A stretch of DNA of 19,004 nt from CAYURR01 sp964446745 (lineage in GTDB: Bacteria; Bacillota; Clostridia; Lachnospirales; WQUN01), in assembly GCA_964446745.1 (NCBI GenBank), contig CAYURR010000036.1, forward strand, positions 1 to 19,004, in the 5' to 3' direction. The notes below the pieces were generated by a model. That model did no database searches. It was not told the DNA's origin and saw nothing but the letters and a program-made list of their open reading frames with translations. The number at the start of each line of letters is the position of its first letter. Positions within the stretch are counted from its first letter, which is position 1. Shown piece after piece: positions 1 to 7,626 of the stretch. Both the position numbers and the translations under genes were made by a program.

Positions 1-870
1 CGGTATCTCAAAATGCTTGTCGCCGATGATAAAGCCAAAGGTGGTCTTTGTTTCACCCGTATATGCCTTTCGCTGGTATTCAAACGGTACGTCGAAGTTG
101 ATTTCCTCATACATGCGCGCCCATACCATTGAGTTCGCATGCACATAGTCCTTCATTACGCCCGTCTCATCCTCCTTTACCACTATCTCCCCGCTGACCA
201 ACACGTCCCCTTTCTTCACGACATCGTTCTGCTTTACGAGCGGGCGGCCTGCAGCCGTCACGATATTTGTTATCAGGCCGTCGTATTGCGCTACGACATT
301 GCACGGCGCGCTCTTGTCCATCATCTGTTTCTTCTCAAGCGTCTCCGATACGGTTATTGTGGCTTTCGTACCCTTTATATACACATTGACCCAAGCGAGA
401 TCCTCATAATGCGTCATCATAGCAAGCGCAAGCTTCTTCTCATCCACATCCGATTTAGACACCCCGGGCTTTAAGCCGTTCTGCTCACAGAACTTTATGA
501 TGTCATTCGGATAAATCCGCTTGTTTCCGACCACATCCACCTTCCAGATAAACGACGAGAGCACAAACATGAATACAATAAAAAAAACTATCCCTCCCAC
601 AAGGATTTTCCGTTTGCGATATCTGTGCGCAAGGAAAGGATAGCCTTCTTTTCTTTTGATTTTGATGCGGCAGCGTGTCTTGTGCGCCACGTCCCTCAAT
701 TGCTTTACGGCCTTGACGGACACGTTCATGTATGTACCTTCGTCGGTTTTCTCGGTATCCCATATATATATCCCGCGGTGGGCAGCCATGTTGATAAAGC
801 GCTCGACGGCAAAACCCGTCACCAATATCCGCACATAGCCCCGCATATTATTCCACAACCACAAAAGCAT
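1..870 (-). CDS. yqfD: Sporulation protein YqfD, 3' end cut by window edge
   Basis: This is a membrane protein of the YqfD family, made in the mother cell during sporulation. Translating the minus strand from the ATG at 870 gives 290 open residues running off the left edge, so roughly the last 100 of the family's usual ~400 residues are missing. The N-terminal cytoplasmic part (about 1-88) has the family landmark GYPFL at 76-80. One membrane helix spans about 89-109, followed by WKVDVVGN and a POTRA-like stretch containing WVNVYIKGTKA. A GGAGG ribosome binding site lies 8 bases before the ATG. The start is 21 bases after the yqfC stop, so the two genes are one transcript. The precise biochemical role of YqfD is not established. 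Family assignment is confident from the extended resemblance to B. subtilis YqfD. Confidence 0.93.
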   Translation of the reverse strand, partial: MLLWLWNNMRGYVRILVTGFAVERFINMAAHRGIYIWDTEKTDEGTYMNVSVKAVKQLRDVAHKTRCRIKIKRKEGYPFLAHRYRKRKILVGGIVFFIVFMFVLSSFIWKVDVVGNKRIYPNDIIKFCEQNGLKPGVSKSDVDEKKLALAMMTHYEDLAWVNVYIKGTKATITVSETLEKKQMMDKSAPCNVVAQYDGLITNIVTAAGRPLVKQNDVVKKGDVLVSGEIVVKEDETGVMKDYVHANSMVWARMYEEINFDVPFEYQRKAYTGETKTTFGFIIGDKHFEIP

Positions 871-891
871 GTCTTCGACCTCCGACTATTG

Positions 892-1206
892 CTACGAATA
901 CTTAAGCGTCTCCATTCTGCCGCAAACGGTCAGACCCTCATCGGTTATCTGCTTGATATACAGGCCGCTGCCCTCTATACAGAGCATGCCCACGGTCGTG
1001 TTTACACGTATGCGCCCGTCCCCGTATTCGGCCAAGCTTTTGTAGTTCTCGATATTGATCTCTTCCCTGCCCATCAACGTCACGAGCGGCAGGTTCAACA
1101 CCAGATCCTTTGGCAGTGCCAGCGTCTTTGCAAACACCGTCCCAACGGCTTCCTTGACACCGGCTTCTTGTTGAGATTTCCGTTTACCTCTATCCTTCTC
1201 TTTCAT
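892..1206 (-). CDS. yqfC: Sporulation protein YqfC (YabP/YqfC family)
   Basis: This small protein (104 residues) belongs to the YabP/YqfC family and is encoded just upstream of yqfD, as in B. subtilis and most spore formers. Family features visible are the N-terminal LPKDLVLNLPLVTLMGREEINIENYK-type segment (split here at residues ~30-58), the central GDGRIRVNT, and a C-terminal beta-rich part with LYIKQI and GLTVCGRMETLKY. A GTG in the same frame at 1212 would allow two more residues, but the GAGG motif sits directly against it. The ATG at 1206 lies 7 bases after GAGG and is the better start. A sigma-E-type promoter about 65 bases upstream fits mother-cell expression. The function beyond a sporulation role is unknown. 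Confidence 0.92.
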   Translation of the reverse strand: MKEKDRGKRKSQQEAGVKEAVGTVFAKTLALPKDLVLNLPLVTLMGREEINIENYKSLAEYGDGRIRVNTTVGMLCIEGSGLYIKQITDEGLTVCGRMETLKYS

Positions 1207-1269
1207 CGTCACCCTCGGACTTCGGACAGCCGCCGATAATGTCGCCTACTGTCTTTGCTGTCTGTTACA

Positions 1270-1298
1270 AGTGTATGCTTGTAGATATGGGAATATGA
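1270..1298 (-). promoter_or_regulatory. Sigma-E-type sporulation promoter for yqfC-yqfD
   Basis: On the minus strand the -35 element TCATATT (1292-1298) and the -10 element CATACACT (1270-1277) are separated by 14 bases. This matches the published sigma-E consensus KMATATT-N14-15-CATACAMT at every informative position. It lies between the terminator of the clp/ABC operon and yqfC. B. subtilis yqfC-yqfD belongs to the sigma-E regulon, so position and sequence agree. Confidence 0.85.
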
Positions 1299-1311
1299 AA
1301 TGTGCGTTCGC

Positions 1312-1354
1312 AAAAACAGGCATATACACGGATTTGTCCGCATATATGCCTGTT
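1312..1354 (-). terminator. Intrinsic terminator of the clpS-clpA-ABC operon
   Basis: A perfect 12-bp inverted repeat (1315-1326 with 1343-1354) encloses an inner 4-bp stem (1329-1332 with 1337-1340) and a four-base loop. On the minus strand the stem is followed by a run of five U residues. There is no T run on the other side, so it serves the minus strand only. It lies 25 bases after the last ABC stop codon. Confidence 0.88.
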
Positions 1355-1378
1355 GATTATCATTTGCATTTAGTTTTC

Positions 1379-2266
1379 CTACACATACTTATTCGCCTGC
1401 ATATTATACATGTCTGCATATTTGCCGTTTAACCTCATAAGCTCGTCATGGCTTCCGCTCTCTATGATTTGCCCGTCTTCGAGCATATATATCTTATCCA
1501 CCATCTTTGTAGTTGACAGGCGGTGAGAGATGATAATAACCGTCTTGTCTCGGATGCCCAACATGGTCTTATTGAGGTTGTATTCTGCAAGTGGGTCTAA
1601 TGCGCTGGACGGTTCGTCGAGGATCAGTATTGGGCTGTCCTTGTATAGCGCGCGGGTGATCGCCAGGCTCTGAGCCTGGCCTCCGGATAGCAATGTCCCG
1701 GCGTCGTCAAACTCGCGGGTTACTTGAGTATCATATCCATTCGGGAGGCTGTCAAACACCCCCAAAAATCCGCTTTCGATCATAGCCAAGCGTGAACGTG
1801 ATGGATCTATGGTGCCGGAGGACATGGTGATGTTTTGAGAGACAGATGCTGCGAACAGTTGATAATCTTGGAATACTGTTTCAAATTGATTATGATATTC
1901 ATCCAGATCATATTTGCGTATATCCGTGCCACCATACCGGATCGAACCACTGTCCGGGTCGTATAATCTCATGATCAGCTTCACAAGCGTAGTTTTACCC
2001 GCTCCGTTATACCCTACCAAAGCGATCTTCTCGCCGTGCTTAACACTCAGATTCATATCCTTAAGCACAGCCCTGTCACCATATGCAAAGTTCAGGTCCT
2101 CCACAGTTAACGCGGCCCTTGATGGTATTTCTTCCGGATGCTCCGGAGAGTTTACGCTGGTTTCGTAGTCAAGGAATGTGCGTATCTTCTGTATGTACAG
2201 GCTATTTTCCTGAAAACTCGACAGTCCGCGCGCTATGCCATTAAAGCAACTGCGCATCTGGTTCAC
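1379..2266 (-). CDS. ABC exporter half B, C-terminal fragment (end of TM6 plus ATPase domain)
   Basis: This frame (295 residues from a GTG at 2266) holds the nucleotide-binding domain of a half-size ABC exporter. Walker A GYNGAGKT is at 85-92, the Q-loop Gln at 133, the signature LSGGQ at 193-197, Walker B with catalytic Glu at 218, and the H-loop His at 248, so the ATPase looks intact. Residues 1-34 align with the end of the sixth membrane helix and the linker of the neighbouring exporter (shared pattern LYI, then R-FLDY). The preceding frame ends at a TGA that overlaps this GTG, and no ribosome binding site precedes the GTG. Joining the frames by re-reading one base gives a 588-residue protein that aligns without gaps to the 592-residue neighbour through this region. 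The likeliest reading is a one-base deletion in one gene, real or from sequencing. Coupled translation of two pieces is possible but awkward because the break lies inside a helix. Confidence 0.85.
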   Translation of the reverse strand: MNQMRSCFNGIARGLSSFQENSLYIQKIRTFLDYETSVNSPEHPEEIPSRAALTVEDLNFAYGDRAVLKDMNLSVKHGEKIALVGYNGAGKTTLVKLIMRLYDPDSGSIRYGGTDIRKYDLDEYHNQFETVFQDYQLFAASVSQNITMSSGTIDPSRSRLAMIESGFLGVFDSLPNGYDTQVTREFDDAGTLLSGGQAQSLAITRALYKDSPILILDEPSSALDPLAEYNLNKTMLGIRDKTVIIISHRLSTTKMVDKIYMLEDGQIIESGSHDELMRLNGKYADMYNMQANKYV

Positions 2267-3144
2267 GTGTTAAAGAGCGTTACGAGCGTACCGTACGGAA
2301 ACATCTTTTTTACGATTGATGAATATAGCAGATGTGCAAGGTACACGCCATCTATGGCAAACGCATCAAACACGAAATTAATCATAAAATCACAAGCTAC
2401 TATCCGACGCGTCCCCTTTTCGGCTTCGCGCCTCAGTTCATCTATGGCACCATCATAGTCCACATAGAGCTTCTTCTTTATCCTGTTCAGCCTGATCTCC
2501 TTCGCGTAGTCGACCAAGTACATCACGCGTGAAGTATAGTCGCGCTTGCGTTCATGGGGCTTCATGCGCTCGTTCAGGTCCAGCTTGTATTTGTTACGCA
2601 ACAGCGAACACAGAAACATGCCGACAAACGACACAGCAACCACTATGATACCCACAGCATCATTTGATAATATGTATCCTCCTGTTATCAGTAAGCCTAC
2701 CGTATTTCCGATCAGGTCCGAGGTATCGGTCAGCACCTTTTCTGTGCGTGTGCCGGCTTCACTCATGGCCCATACAAAATTATTGTAATACTCGGGATCG
2801 TCATAACATTTCATATCAATCCGGGAGGCCTTTTCGTAGAGCTTCATGCGCACGGCCTTTGTGATTAGCTGCTCTGCATTGGGGCTTATTAGACAGCCAA
2901 ATATGGTATCGAGCAGGTTTACAATCAACGCCACACCCACAAACACCGCTATGATAAATCCCGCCGCCTCTATAAACGGTCGTTGCTCGATGATCGCATT
3001 GATGATAAAACCGATCATATATACATGCTCTATGAACACAACCGTCCTGTGCTTGACCATATCCAGCATCCGTTTAAAGGTATAGACCGGGGCAGCCTTC
3101 CATGCAATCCCCAGAATAAACAGGTTGTTCCGCAAGACCTTCAT
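2263..3144 (-). CDS. ABC exporter half B, N-terminal fragment (membrane domain, TM1-5)
   Basis: This is the membrane domain of a type-I-fold ABC half-exporter (293 residues), ending at a TGA inside what should be the sixth membrane helix. The ATPase domain continues in the next frame (1379-2266). Family features shared with the 592-residue neighbour include CYDDPEYYNN (CYENADFYNT there), and HERKRDYTSRVMYL with YAKEIRLN (ARRQDYVNRTLYL with FAKEVRL there). The gene starts with ATG at 3144 overlapping the upstream stop as ATGA, with GGAGG 7 bases before it, so it is translationally coupled to half A. With half A it would form a heterodimeric exporter. The substrate cannot be told from sequence; peptides and drugs are typical of the family. 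If the frame break is genuine, this half-transporter is probably non-functional. Confidence 0.85.
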   Translation of the reverse strand: MKVLRNNLFILGIAWKAAPVYTFKRMLDMVKHRTVVFIEHVYMIGFIINAIIEQRPFIEAAGFIIAVFVGVALIVNLLDTIFGCLISPNAEQLITKAVRMKLYEKASRIDMKCYDDPEYYNNFVWAMSEAGTRTEKVLTDTSDLIGNTVGLLITGGYILSNDAVGIIVVAVSFVGMFLCSLLRNKYKLDLNERMKPHERKRDYTSRVMYLVDYAKEIRLNRIKKKLYVDYDGAIDELRREAEKGTRRIVACDFMINFVFDAFAIDGVYLAHLLYSSIVKKMFPYGTLVTLFNT

Positions 3145-4919
3145 ACGTTCGCCTCCATCAGGTAGCTCTCCGCCTGCTTGCGGTACATAGCCGCATAACC
3201 CCCGTTCCTATCCATCAGTTCCCTATGCGTGCCATGCTCGGTCAGCTCGCCGTTTTCCATCAGGTATATCCGATCCGCCAGTGTGGCCGACGATAGGCGG
3301 TGCGAAATCAATATGCCGATCTTTCGCCTACCCTTCTTACAGAGCTCTATGAAGTTTTCATAGACCATGTACTCGGCCACCGGATCCAGTGCGCTGGAGG
3401 GTTCATCCAGTAGATATATGTCGCTGTCCTTTGCAAAGGCCCTCGCTATGGCGATCTTCTGGGTCTCACCGCCGGACATCACCACGCCCTCATCGTCAAA
3501 CTCGCGCGTCATGATCGAATCCCCGGCTTTGGGCAGTGCATTGACCTTATCTGCGATACCACTCTTTATCATAGCGTAATTGGCCGTCTCTACGTCGCCG
3601 GCATTACCCGCCAAGATATTCTCGATTACACTCATCGAAAACACCTGGAAATCCTGGAACACGGTGCCGATGATGTCTCTATACATCCGCAGATTATAGG
3701 CCTTGATGTCCGTGCCGTTTAACAGTATCTCACCCTCGGTCGGATCGTACAGACGCATGATCAGCTTTATCAAGGTACTCTTGCCCGAACCATTGTGCCC
3801 GACCAGCGAGACCATTTCGCCGCTTCGAAGCTTGAGGTTCACGTCCTTAAGTACATAGGTGTCATTATATTTAAACGACACATGCCTTATTTCCAACGTC
3901 AGCTCACCCGACGGGACCTTCAATCCGTCATGATCCTCAGGGATACGCTCCTTGTAATCAAGAAAGCCCCTCAGGTTGCTTATGTACAACGCGTTATCGA
4001 TGACATTTACAAGGCTATCCGATGCGGCTAATAGCATCCAGGTGATGCTGACTGCTGAGTTTGCTAGCACCACAAAGTCCGATACCGATATGGTCTTCGC
4101 AACCATTGCAAGATACGCACCCAATAGCCATGTGCCTTCAAAGAACACCGGAAATATCACGATGTTCTTGACCCCATTTATAAGCGCCAGCTTCTTCCAG
4201 TATTTACGGTTTACTCCGATGATTTTGGTTGTAGCTTCCTCGTAAACGGACATCAACACCCCGAATATACCGGTCAACCGTACTTCCTTTGCGAAGGATT
4301 GTAGATACAGCGTCCTGTTTACATAGTCCTGACGGCGCGCATATGGCGAGCTGTCCATATATTTGTCGTGCTTGATCTTGCGCTCGGATCTACCCATTAA
4401 AATATTCACGGTGACGGGTATGATGGATGCGGCCCCAACGATGGGGCTGATCGTAAACATCACATAGATTACATAAGCAGACGACAGCGCCGCTGCGAAT
4501 AATCCGGACACAGCATCGAGAACACCCTGGGCACGCGTAAATATCTCCTTGGATGCGATGGTGTAGGTGTTGTAAAAATCTGCGTTCTCGTAACATGAGA
4601 TGTCTACATTACAAGCTTTATCGAATAACATGCGGTTTAATGCCTGATGCAGCAGCTGGTCATTACGTAATGAGAATCGGTTCCGATACCAGCTCATAAA
4701 CAGATTTGATGCAAACCACAGACACATGCTGAAGATCAGAAACATCAGCACCTCATTAAAGCTCTTGTTGTTATCCACAGACCCAAACAGGTATCTCATA
4801 AATACAACCGTTATAAACACCCATAACCCAAAGTCCAATGATGTCTTTATAAAGCTCAATATGACCTTAGACTTACTGATCCTCCACAATATCCCAAGCA
4901 GAAACAGATTATTATTCAT
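3141..4919 (-). CDS. ABC exporter half A (fused membrane and ATPase domains)
   Basis: This is a complete half-size ABC exporter of 592 residues. An N-terminal domain with about six membrane helices (roughly residues 15-320) is followed by a nucleotide-binding domain with Walker A GHNGSGKST at 374-382, signature MSGGE at 481-485 (usual form LSGGQ), Walker B with catalytic Glu at 506, and the H-loop His at 540. It would sit in the cytoplasmic membrane and use ATP to drive export, most likely paired with half B encoded next. A GTG at 4940 is in frame, but the ATG at 4919 has a perfect GGGAGGA site just before it and the longer start would place that site inside the gene, so 4919 is chosen. It begins 22 bases after clpA and its stop overlaps half B's start (ATGA). 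The substrate is unknown. Confidence 0.93.
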   Translation of the reverse strand: MNNNLFLLGILWRISKSKVILSFIKTSLDFGLWVFITVVFMRYLFGSVDNNKSFNEVLMFLIFSMCLWFASNLFMSWYRNRFSLRNDQLLHQALNRMLFDKACNVDISCYENADFYNTYTIASKEIFTRAQGVLDAVSGLFAAALSSAYVIYVMFTISPIVGAASIIPVTVNILMGRSERKIKHDKYMDSSPYARRQDYVNRTLYLQSFAKEVRLTGIFGVLMSVYEEATTKIIGVNRKYWKKLALINGVKNIVIFPVFFEGTWLLGAYLAMVAKTISVSDFVVLANSAVSITWMLLAASDSLVNVIDNALYISNLRGFLDYKERIPEDHDGLKVPSGELTLEIRHVSFKYNDTYVLKDVNLKLRSGEMVSLVGHNGSGKSTLIKLIMRLYDPTEGEILLNGTDIKAYNLRMYRDIIGTVFQDFQVFSMSVIENILAGNAGDVETANYAMIKSGIADKVNALPKAGDSIMTREFDDEGVVMSGGETQKIAIARAFAKDSDIYLLDEPSSALDPVAEYMVYENFIELCKKGRRKIGILISHRLSSATLADRIYLMENGELTEHGTHRELMDRNGGYAAMYRKQAESYLMEANV

Positions 4920-4941
4920 TTTTCCTCCCGTGCAACGCACG

Positions 4942-7203
4942 CTACTCGCTTATGACCGGCTCCCCTTCTCTTACATCGACTTTTATCCGCTCTTTCTTCT
5001 CCCCGAAAAGCACCTCATCCACCAGCAGCCTCTTTATGCCGCGCTCAGCTACGCGAATGATCTCGCGCGCGCCGTAGGTGTCTGTCAGGCCCTTTTTCCA
5101 GAGCCATTCCACAAGCCCTTCCGTGAATTCGACCTCTGTGCCCTTTTGCCTCACTCGTGCACTCATCTCCTCTAGTGTACGCCGTGCGATACGCTCGGCC
5201 ATGCGCTCATCCAGTGCGTTAAAGATCACGACCTCGTCCAAGCGATTGCGAAACTCGGGCGTGAACAAGCGTTTAAACTCCGTATCGATCGCACCCGTAT
5301 TCAGTTCATCCGAGTAACCGATTACGCGTTTGTTCAATTCGCTTGCGCCCGCGTTCGAGGTCATTATCAGCACAACATTACGAAAATCCGACTTCTTACC
5401 CGACGAATCCGTCAGCACACCATAATCCATAACCTGCAACAGCACGTTCATGATATCCGGATGTGCTTTCTCTACCTCGTCCAACAACAGCACGCAGCTC
5501 GGAGTTCTGCGTATCGCATCCGTCAGTAGACCTCCTGTTTCATATCCAATATATCCGGGCGGTGCGCCGATCAGTCTCGCTACCGAGTGCTTCTCCTGAT
5601 ACTCGCTCATATCGTATCGATGCAGTGTCAATCCGAGACATTTCGCGAGCTGCTTAGCGATCTCGGTCTTACCTACACCCGACGGCCCCACAAAGAACAG
5701 ATTTGCCACGGGCTTGTCCGGATTGTTTAAGCCCGAGCGCGCGGATTTAATCGCTCCGACGACTGCCGCAACGGCCTTATCCTGCCCAAATATGCGCTTA
5801 CCGAGATCGCTTTCGAGGTTGCGGAGCTTTTCGATCTCGTCACCTGACAGACTGCGCTCGGGTATCTTTGCTATAGACGCGACGCAGCGTTCTACATCCC
5901 TCTCCGTAACGATATGCGTAAAATCCGTCTTGTCCTTGTATCTGAGATTGGCTCCGGTCTCGTCCATTACATCTATCGCGGAGTCCGGCATGAAACGGTC
6001 TTTCAAATGCTTCTGAGAGAGTGTGCAGATGTATTTGATAATCCCGTCGCTATAATTCACGTTATGGTATGTCTCATATCTATGCTTGATGCTTTGCAGT
6101 ATCTCTATACATTCCTCAAGCGTCGGCTCGTCCACGTCGATCTTTTGAAAACGTCTCGCGAGCGCGCGCTCTTTATCAAAGTATTTCTTGTATTCCTCAA
6201 ACGTCGTCGTACCGATGAAGCGCATATCCCCTCGCAACAGATACGGCTTGAGTATCCCTGCGGCATCCATGCCGCCGCCTCCGGACTGACCCGCACCGAC
6301 CACCGAGTGTATCTCGTCGATGTACACGATCGGCTTCTCGGTCTTTGCGATGATGTTTATAAGCTTCACAAGCCGCTCCTCGAAATCGCCCCTGTACTTC
6401 GTACCCGACAGCAACGCGGGCATATCCAAGTGCAGTATCTGACAGCCCTCAAGCGCGGCCGGTACATCCCCTGATGCGATACGCTGCGCGAGCCCTTCGA
6501 TGATCGCGGTCTTTCCGACGCCCGGATCACCCACGAGCACCGGATTGTTTTTCAGGCGCCTACAGAGCACAAGCACCGTGCGCGCGCTGATCTCTTCGCG
6601 CCCGTAAAACGGGTCGAGCTTACCTTCCTTTGCCTTTTGTGTAAGATTGACCGTAAAGGTATTCAAAAATTCCCTGTCCGCCTGCTCTCCGCGATTCTGA
6701 TCGCCGTGTGTATGTCCGCTACGCTGCTGTTCCTGCTTTGTCGTCTGGGTATTGCTCTGCTGTGTGCTCGTCGCGTTGGCCTTTGAAGACGTGATCGCAA
6801 CATTCTTCACCAGTAACGACTTGTTCACACCGTTTTTTTGCATTACGTACGCGCCATAACTCTCGTGTAGGCTCATGATCGATACTAGGATATCCCCGAT
6901 CGTGACCTCCTCGTTACCGACCGCGTTTACCTTCGCGACGGCTATCTCAAACATCTGCACAAAGCTCCAAGAATCGATAGGATTGTCATTGTCCGCCGGG
7001 GTCATCTTGGTCTCAAAAAACTCGCATAGATCCTCCGATATCCCCTGATGGTCTCCGCCGCTGTTGATAACGAGCTCCTTGCCCGTCTCAAACATCAGTG
7101 CCGCATACAGGAAATGCTCCGGCGTTACATATTCGTGGTTTTGCATACGCGCCTCGTTTAGCGCTACGATATATACTTGGTTCGATAGGTTATCCAGTTT
7201 CAT
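4942..7203 (-). CDS. clpA: ClpA-type AAA+ unfoldase of the Clp protease
   Basis: This 753-residue two-ring AAA+ unfoldase is close in length to E. coli ClpA (758). ClpA unfolds and translocates substrates into ClpP. An N-terminal Clp domain (about 1-140) is joined by a Gln/Thr-rich linker (141-175) to D1, with Walker A GDPGVGKT at 225-232 and Walker B Asp296-Glu297. D2 has Walker A GPSGVGKT at 506-513, Walker B Asp575-Glu576, and sensor 1 Asn617. There is no ClpB/ClpC middle coiled coil between the rings, which together with the clpS neighbour supports ClpA. The ClpP-docking tripeptide, IGL in E. coli and IGF in many others, reads IGY at 628-630. Start ATG 7203 follows GGAG by 7 bases and lies 21 bases after clpS. 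No ClpP gene is present in the window. Confidence 0.95.
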   Translation of the reverse strand: MKLDNLSNQVYIVALNEARMQNHEYVTPEHFLYAALMFETGKELVINSGGDHQGISEDLCEFFETKMTPADNDNPIDSWSFVQMFEIAVAKVNAVGNEEVTIGDILVSIMSLHESYGAYVMQKNGVNKSLLVKNVAITSSKANATSTQQSNTQTTKQEQQRSGHTHGDQNRGEQADREFLNTFTVNLTQKAKEGKLDPFYGREEISARTVLVLCRRLKNNPVLVGDPGVGKTAIIEGLAQRIASGDVPAALEGCQILHLDMPALLSGTKYRGDFEERLVKLINIIAKTEKPIVYIDEIHSVVGAGQSGGGGMDAAGILKPYLLRGDMRFIGTTTFEEYKKYFDKERALARRFQKIDVDEPTLEECIEILQSIKHRYETYHNVNYSDGIIKYICTLSQKHLKDRFMPDSAIDVMDETGANLRYKDKTDFTHIVTERDVERCVASIAKIPERSLSGDEIEKLRNLESDLGKRIFGQDKAVAAVVGAIKSARSGLNNPDKPVANLFFVGPSGVGKTEIAKQLAKCLGLTLHRYDMSEYQEKHSVARLIGAPPGYIGYETGGLLTDAIRRTPSCVLLLDEVEKAHPDIMNVLLQVMDYGVLTDSSGKKSDFRNVVLIMTSNAGASELNKRVIGYSDELNTGAIDTEFKRLFTPEFRNRLDEVVIFNALDERMAERIARRTLEEMSARVRQKGTEVEFTEGLVEWLWKKGLTDTYGAREIIRVAERGIKRLLVDEVLFGEKKERIKVDVREGEPVISE

Positions 7204-7224
7204 CGTTCGTCTCCGTTTATGTTA

Positions 7225-7545
7225 TTAGCAGTCAATATTATCTTCGGGTTCTATGCTGAGCCTTAGCGGGAAGCCCTTTTCACGCGCGAGCTGCTCCGAT
7301 ACGAGCTTCTTTGTGATTGCGATGTCATAGATGTAGACCCCTGCGATGCCCGAGCCGTTATTATGCACCTGCATCATGATGTTTGAGGCCTCCTCAGCGG
7401 ATTTTTTGAATATCCGCATCAGTATCATAACCACAAAATCCATCGTTGTAACATCATCATTGTGCATCACGACCGAAAACATCGATGGCTCCTTGAGCTT
7501 GACGGTTTGCTGTACGGTCGATTGCGTTTCGTTTTTTGTTTGCAT
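7225..7545 (-). CDS. clpS: ClpS, N-degron adaptor for ClpA
   Basis: ClpS delivers proteins with destabilising N-terminal residues to ClpA. The protein (106 residues) has the full ClpS fold pattern. The N-degron pocket residues are present: Asn29-Asp30-Asp31 (E. coli N34, D35, D36), Met35 (M40), Met57 (M62) and His61 (H66). The GVY and ITK...LAREKGFPLR stretch that forms the ClpA-facing surface also matches. It is first in the operon, 21 bases ahead of clpA. The GGAGG ribosome binding site is 13 bases before the ATG, longer than usual, but no other start lies between. I see no CtsR or CIRCE operator upstream, so classical heat-shock control is not evident. Confidence 0.95.
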   Translation of the reverse strand: MQTKNETQSTVQQTVKLKEPSMFSVVMHNDDVTTMDFVVMILMRIFKKSAEEASNIMMQVHNNGSGIAGVYIYDIAITKKLVSEQLAREKGFPLRLSIEPEDNIDC

Positions 7546-7570
7546 GATTGTATGAAAGCCTCCGTAGATG

Positions 7571-7599
7571 TTGCATTATTCTTCGATTGATAGTAGAAT
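7571..7599 (+). promoter_or_regulatory. Sigma-A-like promoter for the 521-residue gene / mntP / permease operon
   Basis: TTGCAT (7571-7576) and TAGAAT (7594-7599) are separated by 17 bases. The -10 element matches five of six consensus positions. The predicted start point, about 7606, leaves a short leader before the GTG at 7627. The smpB promoter has the same two hexamers and the same spacing. This ~80-base gap must also hold the clpS promoter on the other strand, for which I found no convincing match. Confidence 0.55.
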
Positions 7600-7626
7600 A
7601 TTCGGCACATTAGATGAAAGTGGGAC

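Noticed and set aside
625..1239. A 204-residue open frame on the plus strand opposite yqfC-yqfD
   Set aside because: It is antisense to two clearly recognised genes, has no ribosome binding site and no recognisable domain, and the yqfC promoter and start lie within it.
2255..2275. Programmed -1 frameshift in ABC half B
   Set aside because: The only window allowing the shift is the two codons AAC ACG, which contain no slippery heptamer, and I see no strong downstream stem; a point deletion is simpler.
7546..7626. CtsR, CIRCE or other heat-shock operator upstream of clpS
   Set aside because: Neither the CtsR heptad pair nor the CIRCE inverted repeat is present, and no convincing minus-strand sigma-A promoter was found either; the best was TTCATC-N17-TACTAT, which is weak.
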